Assembly: GCF_900103485.1 (NCBI RefSeq)
Contig: NZ_FNHW01000001.1
Location: 1,151,418 to 1,215,417 of the forward strand
Direction: 5' to 3'
DNA length: 64,000 nt
Origin: Fictibacillus solisalsi
GTDB lineage: Bacteria; Bacillota; Bacilli; Bacillales; Fictibacillaceae
Shown: positions 35,391 through 44,526 of the stretch, piece after piece
How positions within the stretch are numbered: the stretch's first letter is position 1
How the letters are laid out: each line of letters begins with the position of its first letter
Translations under genes and position numbers: made by a program
The notes under the pieces: generated by a model
What the model was told of the DNA's origin: nothing
The model's database searches: none
What the model saw: the letters and a program-made list of their open reading frames with translations, nothing else

Positions 35391-37079
35391 ATGACAAAGG
35401 AAGTAACGCACAAGTCTGACATCGAGATTGCACAGGAAGCAAGCATGAAACGGATTGAAGAGATCGCTGCCCAACTGAACCTGACCGAAGAGGATTGGGA
35501 ACCGTATGGTCGCTACAAAGCCAAGTTATCCCTGGATTTATTTGATAAACTAAAAACCGCATCGGAAGGCAAGGTGGTCCTGGTGACTTCCATCAATCCC
35601 ACACCCGCCGGAGAAGGGAAATCAACCGTCACCGTTGGTCTTGGCCAGGCATTGAACCGGCTTGGTGAAAAAGCCATCATTGCACTTCGAGAACCTTCGC
35701 TTGGACCAAGCATGGGACTCAAAGGTGGAGCGGCTGGCGGTGGCTATTCACAAGTCATACCAATGGAAGATATCAATCTTCATTTTACGGGGGATATTCA
35801 CGCGATTACAACAGCAAACAATGCGTTGGCTGCATTCATCGATAATCATATACATCGGGGAAATGAGTTGAAGATCGATCCTCGCCGCATTGTCTGGAAA
35901 CGGGTAATTGACATGAATGATCGCGCCTTGCGTAACATCGTGATTGGCCTGGGCGGACCGATACAAGGTGTCCCGCGTGAGGATGGTTTTGACATAACTG
36001 TTGCCTCAGAGGTGATGGCCATATTCTGTCTCGCCCGGGATCTGAAGGATTTAAAGAAAAAGCTTTCCCGAATGGTGGTTGCATATACATATGATAACCA
36101 GCCAGTAACCGTTAGTGATCTGAAGGTGGAAGGTGCGCTTACCCTGCTGTTAAAGGATGCGCTACGTCCCAATCTGGTACAAACCCTGGAAAATACACCT
36201 GCCATTATACATGGAGGGCCTTTTGCGAATATTGCCCACGGCTGTAACAGCATTATTGCGACCAAATTGGCCAGTAAGCTGGGTGACTTTGTGGTTACCG
36301 AAGCAGGATTTGGTGCAGACCTTGGAGCCGAAAAGTTTTTAAATATCAAATCACGATACGGCGAACTAAAGCCTAGTGCAGTTGTTATTGTGGCCACTGC
36401 CCGTGCCCTGAAAATGCATGGTGGTGTAGATAAGACCCAACTATCGGTTGAGAATATAGCCGCCCTTGCAAAAGGGATGGCCAACCTTGAAAAGCACATT
36501 GAAACCATTCAGGCGTTTGGTTTACCGTTTGTCGTAGGGTTGAACCGGTTTGTATCGGATCATGATGAGGAAGTGCAGCATATCCTGAATTGGTGCAGAG
36601 AGCGAAACATTCCTGTGGAGATTGCAGATGTTTGGTTAAAAGGCGGAGAAGGCGGCGAGGATCTGGCACGAACGGTGCTGAATATCATCGAAACCCAATC
36701 GAATGCGTTTGAACCTTTGTATACGCTTGATCAACCTCTGGAAGAAAAAATTATTACCATCGCTGAAAAGGTGTATGGTGCGGCAGGTGTCCAATTCTCG
36801 CAAAAAGCGTTGGCGCAGCTCAGGGAATTTGAACAGCAAGGCTGGTCCTCCCTTCCTGTTTGCATGGCGAAAACACAATATTCCCTGTCGGATGATCCTA
36901 AGAAGCTTGGGCGGCCGACGGAATTTGTGATTTCCATTCGTGAATTAAAAGCATCTATAGGTGCGGGTTTTATTGTCGCGCTCACAGGTGATGTCATGAC
37001 AATGCCAGGCCTTCCGAAGTCACCTGCTGCCCTGAATATGGATGTTACGGAAGATGGAAAAGCGGTAGGATTGTTTTAA
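35391..37079 (+). CDS. fhs: Formate-tetrahydrofolate ligase
   Basis: 562 residues, full-length FTHFS. It makes 10-formyl-THF from formate, THF and ATP, feeding purine and formyl-Met synthesis. Motifs: P-loop [14 protein letters not shown] (about residues 68-81), the [19 protein letters not shown] region split here as EPSLGP and KGGAAGGGY, and [10 protein letters not shown] at the C-terminus. B. subtilis 168 lacks this gene, so the strain has an added C1 route. AGGGGGT precedes the ATG by ten bases. Confidence 0.96.
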   Translation: MTKEVTHKSDIEIAQEASMKRIEEIAAQLNLTEEDWEPYGRYKAKLSLDLFDKLKTASEGKVVLVTSINPTPAGEGKSTVTVGLGQALNRLGEKAIIALREPSLGPSMGLKGGAAGGGYSQVIPMEDINLHFTGDIHAITTANNALAAFIDNHIHRGNELKIDPRRIVWKRVIDMNDRALRNIVIGLGGPIQGVPREDGFDITVASEVMAIFCLARDLKDLKKKLSRMVVAYTYDNQPVTVSDLKVEGALTLLLKDALRPNLVQTLENTPAIIHGGPFANIAHGCNSIIATKLASKLGDFVVTEAGFGADLGAEKFLNIKSRYGELKPSAVVIVATARALKMHGGVDKTQLSVENIAALAKGMANLEKHIETIQAFGLPFVVGLNRFVSDHDEEVQHILNWCRERNIPVEIADVWLKGGEGGEDLARTVLNIIETQSNAFEPLYTLDQPLEEKIITIAEKVYGAAGVQFSQKALAQLREFEQQGWSSLPVCMAKTQYSLSDDPKKLGRPTEFVISIRELKASIGAGFIVALTGDVMTMPGLPKSPAALNMDVTEDGKAVGLF

Positions 37080-37123
37080 AGAACAATCAGGTCTGCTATA
37101 CTTAGCGGAGGGAGGCTGATCGA

Positions 37124-37273
37124 ATGAAACCTTTACAAATATCTGCGGAGACAGCTGTTATGCTGTCCGAAAAACTTAATGTTCCGTTAGAGCAAATCAT
37201 GCATATGCCGCAGCACATCCTGATCAAAAAACTGATGGAATTGGAAGCCGAAGAAAACAAGAAAGATGAATAA
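37124..37273 (+). CDS. yycC: YycC-family small protein
   Basis: 49 residues; MKPLQISAETAVMLSEKL and VPLEQIMHMPQHIL match the YycC family of Bacillus. Soluble, short helices, Lys/Glu tail. Function unknown. GGAGGGAGG lies upstream. It follows fhs by 44 bases and precedes cvfB on the same strand, so it may be cotranscribed with either. Confidence 0.85.
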   Translation: MKPLQISAETAVMLSEKLNVPLEQIMHMPQHILIKKLMELEAEENKKDE

Positions 37274-37336
37274 TGGGAAAAAGGAAGCCTGCTTTCTAAA
37301 AAGTAGGTTTCTATTTTTGATATAAAGGTGAATACT

Positions 37337-37381
37337 ATGAAAAAGAGCAAAAGGATTGAGCGGTTATGGAAAATAAGTTAA
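37337..37381 (+). CDS. Possible 14-residue leader peptide overlapping cvfB
   Basis: ATG with AAAGGTG six bases upstream encodes a 14-residue basic peptide ending in WKIS. Its stop lies 16 bases inside the cvfB gene in another frame. The arrangement would let ribosomes terminating on it affect cvfB initiation. No conservation data available. Confidence 0.35.
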   Translation: MKKSKRIERLWKIS

Positions 37382-38226
37382 GGGCAGGAGAAGTCACGGC
37401 CTTAAAAGTGGCGAGATTGAGTGAGTTTGGTTATTTTTTAAGCAATGGTGCAGAGGATGTAATGCTTCACAAACGCGAAGCATCACGGGAGTTGAAAGAA
37501 GGAGAAACCGTTGATGTCTTTTTATATCAAGATCATGAGGGCCGCCTTTCGGCAACGATGTCACAGCCAAAAGTAAGGCTGGACACATTGGCCTGGCTAA
37601 CGGTCGTCGGCTCACAAAAACGACTCGGAGTATTTCTCGATATGGGCATACATAAAGATGTATTATTGTCCAATGATGACCTTCCGGGGCCGTTGGATCA
37701 ATGGCCGGTTATTGGAGATCAGTTGTACTGCGGACTCCGTCTTGATAAAAAAGGCAGACTATTTGCCGACCTTGCCACAGAACAGGAGATTGTGGATCAA
37801 GCGGAATCGGCAGAAGAAAACCAATTTAATCAGATTGTGACAGGCCATGTTTACAAACTCAATGAAGCAGGAGCATTGGTGTTTACGGAAAATCATCTGA
37901 TTGGTTTTATTCACAACGATGAAATGACGCGCCGGCTCCGGCTTGGCGAACAGGTAGAGTGCCGTGTAACGTTTGTGAGAGAAGACGGAAGAGTCAATCT
38001 TTCCATGAAACCAAGAAAAGAACAGGCGTATAATGAAGACGCAGAAATGATCTATCAGTACTTGAAGAATCATAAAGGCCGGATGCCGTATACCGATAAA
38101 TCAGACCCGGATGACATTAAAAATGAATTTGACATCAGTAAGGCAGCATTTAAACGGGCACTGGGCAAATTAATTAAAGAAAACAAAGTAAAGCAGGAAA
38201 ATGGAATGACATTTTTAAAAATTTAA
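37366..38226 (+). CDS. cvfB: S1-domain RNA-binding protein CvfB
   Basis: 286 residues, CvfB/YitL type: three S1-like OB folds (about 5-65, 75-140 and 150-215; the last with GHVYKLNEAGALVF and VNLSMKPR) and a C-terminal winged helix (IKNEFDISKAAFKRALGKL). Such proteins bind RNA and affect virulence or post-transcriptional control in staphylococci; role in Bacillus is unclear. The ATG has AAAGGA ten bases upstream. Terminator follows. Confidence 0.9.
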   Translation: MENKLRAGEVTALKVARLSEFGYFLSNGAEDVMLHKREASRELKEGETVDVFLYQDHEGRLSATMSQPKVRLDTLAWLTVVGSQKRLGVFLDMGIHKDVLLSNDDLPGPLDQWPVIGDQLYCGLRLDKKGRLFADLATEQEIVDQAESAEENQFNQIVTGHVYKLNEAGALVFTENHLIGFIHNDEMTRRLRLGEQVECRVTFVREDGRVNLSMKPRKEQAYNEDAEMIYQYLKNHKGRMPYTDKSDPDDIKNEFDISKAAFKRALGKLIKENKVKQENGMTFLKI

Positions 38227-38235
38227 CGAGGTATA

Positions 38236-38266
38236 AAGCATACAGATTTTTTCTGTATGCTTTTTT
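38236..38266 (+). terminator. cvfB terminator
   Basis: AAGCATACAGA/TCTGTATGCTT stem (38236-38246 with 38252-38262) followed by T-rich sequence. Confidence 0.8.
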
Positions 38267-38326
38267 GTGTGCGATGAAAAACGGTTAGTGATAGCCAAAG
38301 AGGGAGATAGTAGGGGAGGAGGGATC

Positions 38327-39751
38327 ATGAATATGAATGAACATAAGCTTGGTTTGCCGGTGCTTACCGCATTGGTTATAGGAAACATGGTGGGGTCAGG
38401 AATATTTATGCTGCCCCGGTCGCTGGCTGAAGTGGCGAGTCCCGGAGGCGTTCTCGGTGCATGGTTGGTTACAGGATTGGGCGTTTTATTGACGGCCCTA
38501 GTGTTCGGCAACCTTGCATTAAGAAAACCTTCTTTGAATGGCGGACCGCAAAATTATGCTATGGCCTTATTCAAGGAGGACACTGAAACCTCACTGGTCG
38601 CAGGATATATCGTGGGCTGGGGATATTGGGTGGCAAACTTCGCGGGCAATGTGGCAATCATTACGACGTTTGCCAGCTACCTGTCCACCTTCTTTCCGGT
38701 GATGACCAGTAAACAACTTCTTTTTAAGGCAGGAAGCACAGATGTCACGCTTGGAGGAGGGATCACTTTTTTAGTGTGTTCTGCATTATTGTGGGGTCTT
38801 CATTTTATGATCCTGAAAGGAATCGAAGGAGCAGGGAAGGCAAATCTTGTAGCGACCGTGGCAAAGGTTGCGGGCTTTTTGTTTTTTATCTTAATCTGTT
38901 TGTTTGCCTTTCAGTCCAGCTACTTGTCTCCTCTTATCGAACTGAAGCCGAGCAGCTCGGGAGGAACAATCGGGTTTATGGGGCAGTTGAATGCGGCGGC
39001 TATTTCCACGCTTTGGGCGTTTGTTGGCGTAGAATCTGCGGTGGTCTTTTCCAGCCGGGCCAAAAGGCAAAATGATGTTAAGATGGCGACCATCTTCGGG
39101 CTCCTGATAGCTCTTTTGATTTATATAGGGATTACGGTACTTGTCATGGGAACTCTTCCTCAAAAAGAATTGATTCATTCGCAAAAGCCCCTTGTTGATG
39201 CGCTTGAAAGTGTCATTGGTCCCTCGGGAAGCAGTATTATGGCTATTCTTGGGCTGATTTCATTGTTTGGAGCGACGATAGGCTGGATTTTGCTCGCCGC
39301 CGAGGTTCCTTACCAAGCGGCCAACAAATCGATGTTTATACCGGCGTTCGCAAAAGAAAACCGTTTTGGTGCACCTTCCTTTTCCTTGATTGTCACCAAT
39401 ATCATGACACAGCTTTTTATTTTTTCCGTTGTTTCCCAGTCGATGGCTGATGCATTTGACTTTGTCATCTTTGTTGCAACATTGGCTTTTCTCGTTCCTT
39501 ATTTGATGGCTTCCCTGTATCAGGTAAAACTCGTTTTCAGCGGGGAAACGTATGAAGGAGCCTCAAGATCAAGATTGGGCGATGGTCTGATTGCGGTTCT
39601 CGCGGCTTTGTATTCGTTATGGGTCATAAAAGCAGGAACGGAAGATTTAAAAACCTTCCTTTTTGGCATGGCACTTTTGGTATCGGGCATCGTTTTTTAT
39701 CCGCTCGTACGCAAACATGCCAGGAACAAGGAAAAAGGACAGCATGAATGA
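38327..39751 (+). CDS. APC-superfamily basic amino-acid permease
   Basis: 474 residues with about 12-13 membrane segments. The N-terminal signature GNMVGSGIFMLP is that of the ArcD/YvsH-type arginine-ornithine or lysine exchangers, and GGPQNYAMALF with VAGYIVGWGYWVANF fit the group. Substrate is inferred to be a cationic amino acid. GGAGGAGGG precedes ATG 38327. Stop codon lies within the terminator loop. Confidence 0.85.
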   Translation: MNMNEHKLGLPVLTALVIGNMVGSGIFMLPRSLAEVASPGGVLGAWLVTGLGVLLTALVFGNLALRKPSLNGGPQNYAMALFKEDTETSLVAGYIVGWGYWVANFAGNVAIITTFASYLSTFFPVMTSKQLLFKAGSTDVTLGGGITFLVCSALLWGLHFMILKGIEGAGKANLVATVAKVAGFLFFILICLFAFQSSYLSPLIELKPSSSGGTIGFMGQLNAAAISTLWAFVGVESAVVFSSRAKRQNDVKMATIFGLLIALLIYIGITVLVMGTLPQKELIHSQKPLVDALESVIGPSGSSIMAILGLISLFGATIGWILLAAEVPYQAANKSMFIPAFAKENRFGAPSFSLIVTNIMTQLFIFSVVSQSMADAFDFVIFVATLAFLVPYLMASLYQVKLVFSGETYEGASRSRLGDGLIAVLAALYSLWVIKAGTEDLKTFLFGMALLVSGIVFYPLVRKHARNKEKGQHE

Positions 39752-39769
39752 AATGCTGTCCTTTTTGCC
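39732..39769. terminator. Bidirectional terminator after the permease
   Basis: Fourteen-base stem AAAAAGGACAGCAT/ATGCTGTCCTTTTT (39732-39745 with 39753-39766) between convergent genes. Confidence 0.88.
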
Positions 39770-39771
39770 GG

Positions 39772-41313
39772 TTAAGCGTTATCCCGGAGTCCGACACCTG
39801 TATTCACTTTTACGAGAATTTCATCAAATTTGCTCTGGTCCACGGTCTTCTTGGACAACAGAGTTCCAACGATGGCTCCAATGAAGCCTAACGGAATGGA
39901 CACGATACCTGGATTGGCGAGCGGGAACAATGGCTCTCCGACAAGAATGGCGACACCCGCTTCCGGAGACCAAACGCTCGGACTGATGGCGACAAGGATC
40001 AAGGAACTAAAAAGGCCGACAAGCATTCCGGTTACTGCTCCCGTCGTGTTAAAACGCTTCCAAAAGACGGTAAGAAGCAAAATAGGCAGGTTGGCACTGG
40101 CAGCAACGGCAAAAGCAAGAGAAACGAGGAATGCTACATTCAATTTTTGGGCAAAGAGTGCCAGCAGAATCGAAAGAACAGCAACACCGATGGATGCCCA
40201 TCTTGCCGCACTCATTTGTTCTTTTTCGGTTGCCTTGCCCTTTCGCAGGATTTGGCTGTAAAAGTCATGGGCAAAGGCCGATGCGGCAGAAAGCACAAGG
40301 CCGGCAACCACGGCAAGAATGGTCGCAAACGCAACCGCTGATACAAAGGCGAACAAGAAATCTCCACCGAGTGCACGGGCAAGCAATGGAGCTGCCATAT
40401 TGCCAGCAGCATTTGCTTTTACAATACTTTCCGTTCCTACAAACGCTGCTGCTCCAAATCCTAGAAAGACCGTCATGATGTAAAAGATGCCGATCAACCA
40501 TGTGGCATAGACGACAGACTTTCTCGCTGTCGGGGCATCTTTTACCGTAAAAAAGCGGATCAGGATGTGAGGCAGGCCGGCTGTTCCCAAAACAAGAGCC
40601 ATATTGAGAGAAATCGTATCCAGCGGGTCTTTATATTTATTGCCGGGATTCAGGAAGCTCTCTCCGAGCGGAGTAGCGGTTTTCATATGCTCAAACATGC
40701 CTGTTATACTGTATCCGAATTTGGCAAAGACCATGACGGAGATAATAAAAGTTCCAACCATGAGCAATACCGCTTTCACAATTTGTACCCAGCTCGTGGC
40801 CATCATTCCGCCAAACACGACATAAACCGTCATAAGCACTCCCACGATTAATACCGAGGTTGTGTATTTTAAACCAAGCAATAATGTAATGAGGGCTCCG
40901 GCTCCTACGAGCTGGGCAATCATATAAAAGATAGAAATGGTGATGGTATTCAAGGCGGCCACACCCCGGACCTTCCTGTCATCGAACCGGGAGGCGATCA
41001 TATCGGCCATCGTGTATTTACCAAGATTTCTGAGCGGTTCAGCCACTAGATAGAGCACGACAAGATACGCAACGAGAAACCCGATGGAATAAAAGAACCC
41101 GTCAAATCCTGAAAGTGCAATAGAACCGGCAATCCCTAAAAATGATGCGGCTGACATGTAATCCCCTGCGATGGCAAGGCCATTTTGCCAACCGGTTAAT
41201 CCACCGCTTGCTGTGTAAAAATCGTTTGCATTATTGGTCCGTTTGGCAGCAAAGTAGGTTATGACAAGCGTAATGGCAACAATTCCGACGAACAGCATGA
41301 AAGCTGTATTCAT
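39772..41313 (-). CDS. Cation/acetate symporter (ActP/YwcA type)
   Basis: 513 residues with 13 predicted membrane segments, solute:sodium symporter family. ASGGLTGWQNGLAIAGDYMS and the SFLGIAGSIALSG stretch are typical of ActP/YwcA acetate carriers. It shares an ATGA overlap with the upstream DUF485 gene, the usual partner of these carriers. Imports acetate or another short monocarboxylate, giving fuel for the acetyl-CoA and TCA enzymes. Confidence 0.9.
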   Translation of the reverse strand: MNTAFMLFVGIVAITLVITYFAAKRTNNANDFYTASGGLTGWQNGLAIAGDYMSAASFLGIAGSIALSGFDGFFYSIGFLVAYLVVLYLVAEPLRNLGKYTMADMIASRFDDRKVRGVAALNTITISIFYMIAQLVGAGALITLLLGLKYTTSVLIVGVLMTVYVVFGGMMATSWVQIVKAVLLMVGTFIISVMVFAKFGYSITGMFEHMKTATPLGESFLNPGNKYKDPLDTISLNMALVLGTAGLPHILIRFFTVKDAPTARKSVVYATWLIGIFYIMTVFLGFGAAAFVGTESIVKANAAGNMAAPLLARALGGDFLFAFVSAVAFATILAVVAGLVLSAASAFAHDFYSQILRKGKATEKEQMSAARWASIGVAVLSILLALFAQKLNVAFLVSLAFAVAASANLPILLLTVFWKRFNTTGAVTGMLVGLFSSLILVAISPSVWSPEAGVAILVGEPLFPLANPGIVSIPLGFIGAIVGTLLSKKTVDQSKFDEILVKVNTGVGLRDNA

Positions 41314-41645
41314 TTCGTTTTCCCCTTTTCAGATTGGGTGATGACGTGAGCGGCGATTTGGTCAAATTTTACCGCTTTTCGGGAATAAAGAATGCAAAGC
41401 ACCCAGGTCATAACAAACTGGGCAAACGCAAATATCCATGCCCAGCTAATGTCTCCGATTGCATTTTTATTTAAGAAGGTTGAGTAAGACGTCATGATGG
41501 GAAGAGTAAAGTAAAAGACCAGGAAGAAAATCGACATAGGCAAAAGGAAATTCTTTTTTTGGCGAATCAAATTCTGAAAAGAAGGGGAAGAGGCAATGGC
41601 TGAATAATCTGTTTGTCCTTCTTTCTTTTCTCTTTCGGCTAACAT
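41310..41645 (-). CDS. DUF485 membrane protein (YwcB type)
   Basis: 111 residues with two membrane segments (about 32-54 and 66-88) and a conserved SPSFQNLIRQKKNFLLP lead-in. DUF485 proteins are almost always encoded with acetate-type symporters and are thought to be accessory subunits. ATG 41645 follows AGGAGGGG; an earlier GTG lacks one. Overlaps the symporter start by four bases. Confidence 0.9.
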   Translation of the reverse strand: MLAEREKKEGQTDYSAIASSPSFQNLIRQKKNFLLPMSIFFLVFYFTLPIMTSYSTFLNKNAIGDISWAWIFAFAQFVMTWVLCILYSRKAVKFDQIAAHVITQSEKGKTK

Positions 41646-41846
41646 TTCATCCCCTCCTGAAAACACAAGTGAGAATCCACGAATGCAACACTCCTTTCTC
41701 TAATTTTTCAGAAAAATTTGAATCATTTTTATTATATAAGATGCCTTTCTGTTTATCTACATTTTCTGAGATATAGTTGAGCTTTCCGGAAGGTTATAGT
41801 ATTTTTAGGGTATTTACCATACATATAAACTATAAGAGGGAGGAGA

Positions 41847-42533
41847 ATGGCAATGAGCCTCATTTTAATCAAGCTTGGAATATCAGCATTCCTCGGTTTG
41901 GTCATCGGCCTTGAGCGGGAACTGAAACGAAAACCGGTTGGCCTGAAAACTTGCCTGGTCATTTCGATCAGCAGTTGTCTGTTAACAATCGTTTCCATTG
42001 AATCAGCAAGCACATTTTCTGAGCTGACAGGAAGAACGATGATGGATCCTATGCGTTTGGCGGCACAAATCGTCAGCGGTATCGGTTTCCTGGGAGCAGG
42101 TGTCATATTAAGGCGGAGCAATGACGTCATTTCAGGTCTGACTACGGCTGCGATGATATGGGGTGCTTCCGGATTGGGGATTGCATCGGGTGCAGGTTTT
42201 TACTTGGAGGCTTCAGCAGGGGCACTTATGATTTTGATCAGTGTAGAATTGATCCCTATGATTATGAAATGGGTGGGCCCAAAAACGCTGAGGGAAAAAG
42301 AAGCCAAAGTACGACTCATTGTTCCTGATGGAAGGGATATGACGGAAATGGTTAAAGAAATCAAGAAGAGACAGATGAAAATTTACAATGTGCGTGTGAA
42401 GGATCTGGAAAATGGTATGAGCAAAATGGAACTGACCATTGGGACATACGATAAAAGATATACAACCGACATTTATTATGATATTAAAGAAATAACAGGA
42501 GTACAAAACGTAGAGATTGAAACGCTTGGATAA
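41847..42533 (+). CDS. MgtC/SapB-family protein
   Basis: 228 residues (or 226 from ATG 41853, better spaced from GGGAGGAG). Four to five N-terminal membrane segments with the family motif GLVIGLERELKRKPVGLKT and RLAAQIVSGIGFLGAGVI, then a cytoplasmic ACT-like domain from about residue 145. MgtC-like proteins affect magnesium and phosphate homeostasis; many Bacillus members are uncharacterised. The nicotinamidase gene follows 21 bases downstream. Confidence 0.88.
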   Translation: MAMSLILIKLGISAFLGLVIGLERELKRKPVGLKTCLVISISSCLLTIVSIESASTFSELTGRTMMDPMRLAAQIVSGIGFLGAGVILRRSNDVISGLTTAAMIWGASGLGIASGAGFYLEASAGALMILISVELIPMIMKWVGPKTLREKEAKVRLIVPDGRDMTEMVKEIKKRQMKIYNVRVKDLENGMSKMELTIGTYDKRYTTDIYYDIKEITGVQNVEIETLG

Positions 42534-42554
42534 AAGCAAAAGGGAGCTGGGACG

Positions 42555-43121
42555 ATGAAAGCTTTGATCGTTGTGGACTATACATTTGATTTTGTTGCGG
42601 ATGAAGGAAAATTAACATGCGGTGTTCCGGGCCAGTCCATTGAGAACCGATTAACTGCGATTACAAAGCAATTCGTTGAGAATAATGATTTTGTTGTTTT
42701 TGCGGTTGATTTGCACGAAGAAGAGGATACATATCATCCCGAAACGTCACTGTTTCCTCCTCACAATATTAAAGGAACAAAGGGGAGAGAGCAATACGGA
42801 AAGCTTGGAGGGTATGTCTCCTCTTTGCCAGACGAACAGAATAAATTGGTGTACTGGATGGATAAAACGAGGTACAGTGCTTTTGCCGGAACTAATCTGG
42901 ATCTCAAACTGCGGGAACGCAGCATTACTGAAATTCACCTCGTTGGTGTTTGCTCTGATATTTGTGTATTGCATACAGCGATTGATGCCTATAATAGAGG
43001 CTTTACCATTGTGATTCATGAGGATGCTGTACAAAGTTTTAATGCCGCCGGCCATGATTGGGCGCTTCAGCATTTTACCGATGTCCTTGGAGCCAGAGTC
43101 GTAAACGCGACCTCATTTTAG
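42555..43121 (+). CDS. pncA: Nicotinamidase/isochorismatase-family hydrolase
   Basis: 188 residues, YueJ-like. Catalytic triad candidates D8, K104 and C137 (GVCSDICV), metal ligands D52, H54, H61. It should deamidate nicotinamide to nicotinate for NAD salvage; other isochorismatase-like amidases share the fold. GGGAGCTGGGACG precedes the ATG. Probably cotranscribed with the mgtC-like gene and with the following gene 30 bases on. Confidence 0.85.
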   Translation: MKALIVVDYTFDFVADEGKLTCGVPGQSIENRLTAITKQFVENNDFVVFAVDLHEEEDTYHPETSLFPPHNIKGTKGREQYGKLGGYVSSLPDEQNKLVYWMDKTRYSAFAGTNLDLKLRERSITEIHLVGVCSDICVLHTAIDAYNRGFTIVIHEDAVQSFNAAGHDWALQHFTDVLGARVVNATSF

Positions 43122-43151
43122 TAAAAAAGGGTCATGGGAAGGAATGGTAAC

Positions 43152-43823
43152 ATGGGAAAAACGGCAGTGATTGCCGGAGCAACGGGACTCGTCGGGCGGG
43201 AATTGCTCCGTTTGCTTGTAGAAAGCAACACGTATGAGCACATTATTGTGTTTACACGAAGGAAAACAGGAATCAGAATTGAGAAGGTGACAGAAGTAAT
43301 CACCGATTTTAACGGCCTTGAAGAGCACACACAGTACTTTAAGGCAGCAGATGTATTTTGTTGCCTTGGTACAACGATAAAAAAGGCCAAGACGAAGGAG
43401 GATTTCAGAAGGGTTGATCTGCATTATCCCGTTGTGATGTCCCGGATTGCGGCCGATCAGAGAGCGCATTCTTTTCTGGTCATTTCCGCCCTGGGTGCAG
43501 ATATGGATTCACGCTTTTTCTATAGCAGGGTTAAGGGAGAGATGGAGGGTAACGTAGTAAAAGAAGGTGTGCCATTGATCGGGATATTCCGCCCGTCTCT
43601 GTTAACAGGCGAACGAGAGGAGTTCCGGGCAGGAGAACGAGCTGCTGACTGGATTTTCGGGCGGTTTTCCTTTTTATTCAAAGGTGGTCTTAAAAAATAC
43701 CGCCCTGTAAAAGCGAGCTCGGTCGCCGCTGCCATGTTTGAGTTTGCCCAAAAAGAAAAAACAGGAGTTCATCTCATTTCATCAGAAGAGATGAATGAGT
43801 CTCCCAATTCTTTTTATAAGTGA
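43152..43823 (+). CDS. NAD(P)-binding Rossmann-fold protein
   Basis: 223 residues. Short, atypical SDR of the HTATIP2/TIP30 type: GATGLVGRELL nucleotide loop at the N-terminus, a FCCLGTTIKKA segment, and SALGADMDSRFFYSRVKGEME carrying the YxxxK pair (as YSRVK). Substrate unknown. ATG 43152 follows AAGGAATGG; an earlier in-frame start lacks support. Confidence 0.85.
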   Translation: MGKTAVIAGATGLVGRELLRLLVESNTYEHIIVFTRRKTGIRIEKVTEVITDFNGLEEHTQYFKAADVFCCLGTTIKKAKTKEDFRRVDLHYPVVMSRIAADQRAHSFLVISALGADMDSRFFYSRVKGEMEGNVVKEGVPLIGIFRPSLLTGEREEFRAGERAADWIFGRFSFLFKGGLKKYRPVKASSVAAAMFEFAQKEKTGVHLISSEEMNESPNSFYK

Positions 43824-43887
43824 AATGAGTTTCTTCCATTTGGATTATGGGCTATAATTACAGTACAGATTGATTTGGAGGGATATT

Positions 43888-44319
43888 ATGAACGCTTACG
43901 AAGAGTACATGAAGCAAATGGCCCAGCCGATGAGAGCCGAGCTTACAAATGCAGGATTCAAAGAATTAACAACACCAGAAGAAGTGGACGGTTTTATGGA
44001 AAATGCAGAGGGAACTTCCCTTGTTTTCATCAATTCCGTGTGCGGCTGTGCTGCAGGCCTGGCCAGGCCATCGGCAATTTATTCACTTAACCATGAAGCA
44101 AAACCCGATCATTTGGTTACGGTTTTTGCTGGACAAGATAAAGAAGCAACCGCAAAAATGAGAGAATATTTCGAAGGATATCCTCCTTCTTCTCCGTCCA
44201 TGGCCCTATTAAAAGGCAAAGAAGTGGTTCACTTTATTCACCGCCACGATATTGAAAACCACAGTGCGGAAGAGATCGTTGGAAACCTTGTGAACGCTTA
44301 TAACACGTATAATAAATAA
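43888..44319 (+). CDS. brxA: Bacilliredoxin (YphP/YqiW family)
   Basis: 143 residues, thioredoxin-like fold with the active-site C52-G-C54 (SVCGCAAG) diagnostic of bacilliredoxins. These remove bacillithiol from S-bacillithiolated proteins after oxidative stress, so the organism probably makes bacillithiol. BrxA versus BrxB cannot be settled from the sequence alone. GGAGGGATATT precedes ATG 43888. Monocistronic, with a perfect terminator. Confidence 0.9.
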   Translation: MNAYEEYMKQMAQPMRAELTNAGFKELTTPEEVDGFMENAEGTSLVFINSVCGCAAGLARPSAIYSLNHEAKPDHLVTVFAGQDKEATAKMREYFEGYPPSSPSMALLKGKEVVHFIHRHDIENHSAEEIVGNLVNAYNTYNK

Positions 44320-44334
44320 ACTATATCAATACCG

Positions 44335-44380
44335 GAATCTCCAGGGGAGCTTTTGCGATCCACTGGAGATTCTTTTTTTT
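44335..44380 (+). terminator. Bacilliredoxin terminator
   Basis: GAATCTCCAG/CTGGAGATTC perfect stem (44335-44344 with 44363-44372) followed by eight T. Confidence 0.8.
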
Positions 44381-44446
44381 ATGCAGAAAATAGGAGATAA
44401 GTAGGACAAATTAATCAACTTATTTTGAAAAATATTCAGAAAACAA

Positions 44447-44475
44447 TTGCACTTTCTTTTCACATGTCATATAGT
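44447..44475 (+). promoter_or_regulatory. amtB promoter
   Basis: TTGCAC (44447-44452), 17-bp spacer, TATAGT (44470-44475). Start expected near 44482. Confidence 0.6.
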
Positions 44476-44507
44476 ATACCTATTAGATGTTAGAAAACAT
44501 GACATGT
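44462..44507. promoter_or_regulatory. TnrA/GlnR-like operator and flanking inverted repeat
   Basis: TGTTAGAAAACATGACA (44488-44504) fits the 17-base TnrA/GlnR consensus at every fixed position except one. ACATGTCAT (44462-44470) and ATGACATGT (44499-44507) form a perfect inverted repeat around the -10 and start site. The box lies just downstream of the predicted start. Confidence 0.6.
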
Positions 44508-44526
44508 AGAAGGGTGGAGATGTAAC

